The notes under the pieces are model-generated. The model worked only from the letters and a program-made list of their open reading frames with translations, was not told the DNA's origin and did not search any database. A stretch of 64,000 nucleotides of DNA from Marchantia polymorpha subsp. ruderalis. Lineage: Eukaryota > Streptophyta > Marchantiopsida > Marchantiales > Marchantiaceae. Shown in pieces: positions 57,601 to 64,000 of the stretch. Location of the stretch: NCBI GenBank assembly GCA_037833965.1, contig AP031352.1, positions 30,444,501 through 30,508,500 of the forward strand, in the 5' to 3' direction. How positions within the stretch are numbered: position 1 is the first letter of the stretch; each line of letters opens with the position of its first letter. Both the position numbers and the translations under genes were made by a program.

Positions 57601-60600
57601 GGAATATAGCGAACAGAGGAACTTACCTCGTTATTAACGAGAGTGGGTGTTTATGAAGGTTCGACCTCATTTGCTGTTGTATAATGGAAAACCAAATTTT
57701 CATTTTCATATTCCTGAACGTGGCTTCGATATCGACTCTAGGCTATAAATTAGTACACGAGCTTAGCTTAAACGAAATAACCAGTTTCAACAGCAGAGTG
57801 TAAGCTCTTGAGCAAGATTTTATCGTATCAGCTTATATTCAACATAACACCAATCAGTACCTTATGTGCTAAGTATTAAATTTTCGTAGAATAGACCCAG
57901 TTCTGACGTTAGACCTCACAAGCATGCGCGGAGAAGCATCACCTTTGTCGTGATGGGCTTAATTGTAGGACGTATTCCTGTTAATAAGCGAATTTTAGTT
58001 GCTTGGATGAAATGGTGGTGGGTTTGCTAATATTGGAAAACAGGACATGTAAGAAGATTGAAATGAAGGATCTACAATATTATTCACTTCTGGAAACCTC
58101 ATCTCTTGAATTCTCTTATGTACTATGCTCTTTACACTTCACGGGGTAAGCTTTATCTCCTGCTCTAGTATTGTCGATTTTGCACTAAACTATGAATTAT
58201 TTACAAGAGGTATGTTCAAGTTTTTTCCCTGGTTCCAGGCGAGAATATCACTATTCCTCCAGCAGATAAAGACAGGAGAGGAACTTGGCCGTGAAGGTTG
58301 AATGGGTTTCGAACATGCTAATTCGAAAAAATGACGACTGCAATGTTCTGCTTGGATCTTGCAGATACGTCAGCTGCGTCGCCTAAGCGATGGATCTATG
58401 AATGTTGTCACACGTGGTCGACAGCGGTTCCGCATACGCAAAGCATGGACAGAAGCAGATGGTGCTGTAAGGATTCTATACGCCTTACATCTGTTTTCCT
58501 GTACAATGAACCCTCAGATCTGATCATATTTGAATTATTATCGTGTGCCCCGTTGCATTATTTCTTCGAGTCTTCAACCCTTGTCTACCGTGTAAGTGTC
58601 CGAAAGACCAACAGAGAAAACCTAGCCAAAAATGATAAATAGAGATGGAACTCGTACTAGGTTGTACTCATTTTGTCTTTGTATTTTCTGTGATTCCAGC
58701 CGTGTGCACAAGTTCAAATTATTGAAGAAGATACACCACTGCATATACCTAGAGATGCATTTGGAACTTTAGCTTCAGTCCCGCACATGCAAAGCGGAAG
58801 AGTTCCGCGAGCAACAGTGGAAGTCCAAGAGGGCAGTGACGAGGACGCCGGTCAGCAAGTCAGTAGCGAGGGTGATTTCTTCGATGAGGATGATTCTGAT
58901 TCCGGGCGAGACGAGCGAGCGCTTCCAGCATTCGGTCATTTTGGTGGTGAGAGTAATGATCCTTGGCAAAGGGTTGTAGATCGAGGCGCAGGAGAAGATG
59001 AAAGTAGTGAAGAGGAGGAAAGACTAAGATGGTGGTGGCGGCTTCGCAGCAGAGGTGATAGGAGAAGGCCTGTTCGAAGACAGCACAGGGACAGGGAGCC
59101 CCGGAGAGAGGACAGGACTGGTCAGGAGGTGGAGAGCTCAAGCGAACCAGCGGACCAAGGCGAGACATCTGTCACTGGTAATGGAGGTGCTCAAGGTAAT
59201 AAGAGACCCAAGCTTGACGGCGCTTGGGGAGGGGCTTGCAAGGCATGGGCGGCAGACGAAAGCAAGTGGCTCCACAGGGCTCAGAGAACAACTTGGCCTC
59301 ATTGGGTGTATAGGATGTATGATGCGTACGATCTCGCACGTAGAGCTGCCGGTAATTTTTACATACCATAGCCCTTCCCTGTGTATCTTTCAGAGTTCAA
59401 CTTCAACTTTTGTGGAAATGTACTGGAGATTGATCTGCGTTCGGCACCTACAGAACATCACATAGTTGAGGGGAGACCATTCTAGGATCAGAGCTTGTCA
59501 AAGGATAGATTTAAGGTGAAGTATGTACTGTATTTGTCTATTGTCCTCATGAGGTCATCGATTTGGAAAATTTAAACCTTATGCTGTGAAAATGTGACTG
59601 AGGCTTTTGCGTGTGTGTTCTGATCAGATATGTTACGGCAAATGGCTGAGCTGCCAAGAATGGAAGAGATGGTACGGAGCCCTGCAATGTTGTCCTTCTA
59701 TATTGCGAGTAACATGCCATTGCATGACTCCACCCGGCAAGAGCTCTTGGAGGTGGATGGTGTAGTTCACCGCTTAAGAAGGGAAATACAACTCTTGGAG
59801 TCGATGGATCGGCTTCGATGCAAAACTTGCTCTGTAGGTACTTCCTTTAGTCATATTATACGATAGTTCTGATGAGTAAAGAAGAAGCTGAATTTTTGGC
59901 AGCGTCCATGGCAGATTTTGTAACCGAGGGAGCAGAACTTACAGGTAGTTTATTTACGTGGAGGTTCATTCCAGGCTTTTATTGCAGCTGTCTGACGCCA
60001 AGTTTCAACATGGTACAGGCTTTCATAGCGAGGAGAAGTAATATGTTGGTTATGTCAGCAGACGGACCCATAAGTGCGTACGTCAATGCCGAAGGTTATG
60101 TACAGGAGACGCTCACTCTTTCTCGAGCTTGGGGTCTCATGCTAAGGGGGCGCCCGGATACTACTAACAGCTGGTTTCCCGGGTATGCCCTACTCTTCCC
60201 TGGCTTTCGCGAACGAATTTTCATATTTTAACACCGATGTCAACTAAAGCATCGTCTTTTATATCGTCACAAATGTCCCTTGACTTATTCACAGAGAGGT
60301 AAATAAGTCAAGGGTTTTCGCTTAGCCTCACCATACCTGCAACGCAACTTTCCACAATGGGTCTAGTGTTTAGGGTGTGCCAACCTATGCTCTTCTGTTT
60401 CAGCGCCGGCATAAGAATGCACTGATCAGCAGCAGGGTTCAAATATATACCTTCACACGGCTCGATAGTATTCGTGCTATCTTATACCTCCACCATAATT
60501 TCATTTGCTGAAGGTTCAGCTACTGGCAAGTTCATAGCTGATCGTGTTATCTGCATTTTCCGACTTAGATTTACGTCGATATAGCAGTTTACGACTCCTG

Positions 60601-61086
60601 TTTTGACGGTTACCTGAAAAACATGACCTCTATTGTGCTCTCTTTGCGTCTATATAGTAGTTTTGTTATTTCTCCCCTTCGGGTTCCACAATTCATTGTC
60701 CTGGTCTCTGTAGTTAAAAGCGTGCTACAGGCTTAGGTTTCAGTAATCTCGAGTCTGTTGAGTTAAATCGAATTGATAGGCTTCATTTGTGTCGTTGAGA
60801 GATTACATCACGACATCTCATATGCTCCATAGGTGAAGGGGAAAGTCCATTATCCATTACAAGGATGTTGTCTTGTAGGAGGTCTAGCAGTTTAGGGTAA
60901 TGAGTATGGAACCCCGCCTTCAACTCAGTGAACTTTATTTTCGTGGATTGCAGATATGCGTGGACGATAGCTTACTGCAGTCAGTGTGAACTTCATATGG
61001 GCTGGCGCTTTACAGCTGTCAAGAAAGACTTGCGACCTAAAGCTTTCTGGGGAGTGAGGAGGTCCCAACTCGCCGAAAATAGCTGA
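54685..61086 (+). CDS. CRBN: Cereblon homologue (Lon-N plus CULT domain), CRL4 substrate receptor
   Basis: Ten exons (54685-55028, 56392-56480, 56697-56774, 56901-57013, 57401-57466, 58365-58466, 58700-59351, 59628-59833, 60019-60182, 60954-61086) close in phase to 648 residues. The first 125 are Glu/Gly/Ala-rich. Then [15 protein letters not shown] and the Lon-N fold: [52 protein letters not shown] and [18 protein letters not shown]. An acidic/Arg-rich insertion of about 150 residues separates this from [17 protein letters not shown]. The CULT domain (about 540-645) has zinc cysteines CKTC (546, 549) and CSQC (613, 616) and pocket tryptophans W602, W608 and W622. Animal cereblon is a CRL4 ubiquitin-ligase receptor; the plant role is largely unknown. 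The start is the first ATG; an in-frame GTG 51 bases upstream was rejected. Acceptor 60018 is the least certain junction. Confidence 0.93.
60277..60314. repeat. Perfect inverted repeat, 13-bp arms, 12-nt loop
   Basis: CCCTTGACTTATT and AATAAGTCAAGGG, in the last intron of the cereblon gene. Confidence 0.95.
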
Positions 61087-61958
61087 CGGCTTGAAGGCTT
61101 TTCCCAGCTGAGATAGTCTGACTAGAGCTGATCAGGGACGCCGCATTAGTATATGCTCTATTTATGGATGCCGTTTTGCATTTAACTATGTATATACGAC
61201 TGAGAAGGTCCCGGTATAACCTGAGGTGTTAGGAAGGGAGATTGTTCTGAGAAAGATGGTTATCCGTCTGTTCCTCCATGTGGTGCAGTTCTCTCGTGGA
61301 TCCAAGCCCACTTTTATCAATGTGAACTCGTGACATACGGAATATGAAGGGTATAGCAAAAGCTGTTAAATTTGAGGGAAGTCCTGCCTTGATATAGGGC
61401 GATCTAGCCCTACAGTCCCCACTTGGCTCTCCAGACAATGCCATACGTCGATTAATTTTTCCAGGCTGATTCTGCCTGCTTATTATGCCTTAAGATCACC
61501 GAACATGAGGATGAATCTCGTGGTTGGTTTCATTTTCATGATTGGAGACTACTCACAAATGGTTTCGAATATCCTACTTTTGACGGTACAGATTGTGTAT
61601 GTTGCTGCAAGTTTCTCAAATTGAATGCTCCCTCTCGACATGTCCATTTCTCGATGCCTGAAATTAGCTGGTAGTCGTCGTGCAAAGGAAAGCATTGTTT
61701 CTGCGTACGCGATTGCTCTGTGAGATGCGCCCATGCGCTCTTCGTTGCTTTCACAGGGCGTCTGCCGAATCGATGATGGTGGGCACGAGGCATCGGACAA
61801 CAAGCCTCCGAGAGTATTGGCCGCCCAACGTCTACATCAAGAAGCCCCGTCGCCCCACCAGCCGCCCGGCGTTCTGACGTTACACGACCTCCTAGCCCCC
61901 GCTTTCGCTTGCCCGCGGCTGTTTCGCGTTTGTTAGTGAGCCGACACGACGCGAACAA
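61087..61958. other. Cereblon 3' flank with one exon-like minus-strand frame
   Basis: A minus frame at 61549-61803 reads MGASHRAIAYAETMLSFARR, then FRHREMDMSRGSIQFEKLAA, and ends at a GTGAGT donor-like site within SRIFETI(C). It could be an exon of a gene transcribed leftwards from the GC-rich island, but no partner exon was found. A second minus ATG frame at 61229-61444 is weaker. Unidentified. Confidence 0.3.
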
Positions 61959-64000
61959 CTCCCAGACATTAGCGCCGGAAGGTTACGAAAGGTGGACAAG
62001 CCCCGCTGGGGGTTAGGGGGAAAGGGGGGGGGGGTAAGGATGGGGGAGGGATTCTTGGCCCTTTGACCACGTGATATGGCGCTGCTGGGTACAGTGGGCA
62101 TGGGGGCTCTGTGACGGGGCCCGAGTCTTGCCGATGACGTAAGCGCCGTACGGCGGTGATGATGAGGTCCGAGACCGGAGCGCCATGAGAGGTGAGCGCC
62201 GGTCTGAGCGCGCGCGAGACTTTGGCGCCACGTCTGAGGAGCGCGGAGGGCCGTCCAGCGCCTGAACGCAAGCGCCGAGGCAGGCGCAATGATTGAGCGC
62301 CACGAGTTACGCGCTCGTGTAGGTCCCCGCGAGGGGCGACGTAGTGGCGAGAACGGCGCTGCCCACTTTTGCCTACGAGGACGAGTACGAGGACGGGGCC
62401 GGGGAGCATGCGGCGAGTAGGGCATCCGGTATTCCCGCGGAGCCCTGGAACCCTACGCTCCGTATGCGGGACCACTCGGGGCTCTTCCCGGCGAGCGCCG
62501 GTACCCCACATGGCCTTGGCTTTTAGTCCATGGTTTAAGCAGCTCCCCGCATTAGTGAGCTGTGCAGGACCCCGCTCGAGATGGGGCTCGCGCGTGAACC
62601 CCATCCGCTGCGGTGGTGCTTAATTTACCGCCGCATTACCCTGAAGCTGCTAAGCACCCGTTTAGGGGCGCAACCGGTAATGGTCCCCTGGAACTTGCAG
62701 GGGTGCAATACGCTAATCCAGAGGGTGGAAGGGGGGCAGCGGGGGCCCGGGAGTCGCAGAGAGGGAGCATCTGTGAGTGGATCGGGACGTCCCTTGACCT
62801 GACCGTGCTGGTGGTGGTGGTCCAGGGACAGACTGCGTGTTTCTTCGGTTGACCAGTTACCGGGGCAGACCTACGGGCAAGTGGGGCAACCGGCATCCGG
62901 GCGGGTACTTCATGGTGGAGGATTCTGCCGCCTGGGGCCACTCATGAGCGCAAGCCTTGCCCTTGACGCGCACCGGGGGCAGCGAAGCTCCAGCTCGGCT
63001 CGAGTGGCCCAAGCGAGCGCTTCTCTCGAGGGAGGGAGGGAGGGCCTCGGCTTCGTGGGCGGTTCCGGCCGCCGGCGACTCTCCTCCATCCCAAAGCTCG
63101 ATGCACCGTCGATGCCCAACCAGCACTTAGCGCCATCTACACTCCTGGGCTAATGTTGCTTTTGGCGGTGGCACCAGCCAAATTGGAGAATAATCTCCTT
63201 ATCGCAAGTCAGAAATTGTGCAAGCCATTACTTGCCGCTCCAGACCCTGAACACTCCGGACCCTGTCACCTCACTCGTCCATCGACGATCTGTAGTGTGC
63301 CCGGATACTCTTTCCCCAGGCTCCTGCTCCTCCTCCCACCAGCCTCACTCCCTAAACCCCCCACCCCTCTGCCCCCATCCCCCATCCCCATCCCCACCCC
63401 CACTCTAGCGCTAACTGACCCCCCCTGCAACGCTGCAACAGCACTCTCTGCCTCGAAGCCGAGCGATGGCTAGTCGGAGACAGCCACCTCACCCCTTCCC
63501 CCCTCCCCCTCCCCCTTCTCTCTACCCCCACCCTCGAGGGGGGCTGGGCGAGATTCTCGCCTTGAAAGAACTGTGTACCAACCGACTGGCCATGCCGAAA
63601 GAACCTCCTGCGCCCTAGAATTTGCGCCGGGCTAGGAAGAACCCCCACCACCAGCCACGAAGCGTGCCAAAGTGAGCTTTGCGGCAGGCGCCAACACGAG
63701 ATCGGCTGACCGCCCGCGGGCGAGGATCATCGGGGGCAAGCCCGGAAAATCGGATCATCAGGCACGCGCGGAGTCCCTCCCCCTTCCTCCGTCCGTCCGT
63801 CCACCCGCCCGCTGGCCCGCCCGCTGCGTCCAGAACCATCCAAACCCGAAACCGAGGAAATTACCCCTTGGAAACTTAATCCTCTTGAAAGGACCCAACA
63901 GATTTCAATTTACCCGACGGACCCCATTCGGCGGCCACCGTCAGCCATGTTCTTATAACCTACTGATTTGCTCTATAGAGTGGAGAGTGTCCGCCACTTC
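61959..64000. other. GC-rich island without an identified gene
   Basis: About 2 kb rich in G and C with an 11-G run at 62024-62034, CCCC/TCCC-rich tracts at 63360-63540 and a GTCCGTCCGTCC run near 63790. Long frames on both strands (for example 61892-62425 and 61969-62604 minus) are rich in Arg, Pro, Ser and Ala and are explained by composition. It could be a promoter and 5' leader of a gene beyond the window. Confidence 0.4.

Noticed and set aside
58239..58297. Extra cereblon exon ([19 protein letters not shown])
   Set aside because: It has plausible splice sites, but it breaks the phase and would interrupt the conserved VGTTAE-IRQLRR junction, which joins directly without it.
60430..60470. 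tRNA-like GGTTCAAAT box
   Set aside because: No matching A box, acceptor stem or anticodon arm could be folded around it; it lies in a cereblon intron.
61969..62604. 211-codon minus-strand frame in the right-hand GC-rich island
   Set aside because: Three long overlapping Arg/Pro/Ser-rich frames occur here on one strand, as expected from composition alone; no domain is present.
1..64000. CRISPR arrays, bacterial operons or organellar DNA
   Set aside because: Repeats are microsatellites or minisatellites without spacers, and the recognised genes are interrupted by spliceosomal introns.

Overview
The window is nuclear DNA of a land plant. It has multi-exon genes with GT-AG introns of about 60 to 1,400 bp, plant-type members of several families, decayed transposons, abundant microsatellites, and AT-rich stretches alternating with GC-rich islands. 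A non-seed plant such as a bryophyte is my guess from gene style and the presence of an unusual hAT-like element; the sequence alone does not prove it. There is no bacterial operon, CRISPR array, rRNA or convincing tRNA.

Six protein-coding genes can be assembled exon by exon with every splice phase closing: an HMA-domain metal-binding protein (minus, 19.5-20.5 kb), a DUF309 protein (plus, 30.8-31.9 kb), an RBM34/Nop12-like nucleolar protein with two RRMs (plus, 34.9-39.2 kb), an NF-YC10-like histone-fold protein (plus, 44.7-47.1 kb), the mitochondrial translocase subunit TIM21 (minus, 49.8-52.7 kb) and a plant cereblon homologue with Lon-N and CULT domains (plus, 54.7-61.1 kb). TIM21 and cereblon are divergently arranged about 2.0 kb apart. 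These look like independent housekeeping genes rather than one pathway.

The left part (0-19 kb) is mostly accessory. It holds AT-rich DNA with a 57-bp tandem repeat, a decayed hAT-like transposon of about 2.9 kb with recognisable terminal inverted repeats (2.2-5.1 kb), an RNase T2 pseudogene (11.1-12.9 kb) that shows a mutated acceptor, a frameshift and lost catalytic residues, and GC-rich islands with microsatellites (15-18 kb). The 20-30 kb interval is gene-poor, with a 40-bp tandem array and a duplicated block near 27 kb. The 39-44.6 kb interval contains unidentified open frames and a Ty1/copia integrase remnant. The right end (61.9-63.9 kb) is a GC-rich island without an identified gene.

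The most unexpected structural signal is a scattered set of perfect, short-loop inverted repeats (arms 10-17 bp) in introns, UTRs and intergenic DNA, far more than chance predicts. The most notable protein finding is the cereblon homologue, whose three pocket tryptophans and zinc cysteines are all intact. I did not find a clearly new biological system.
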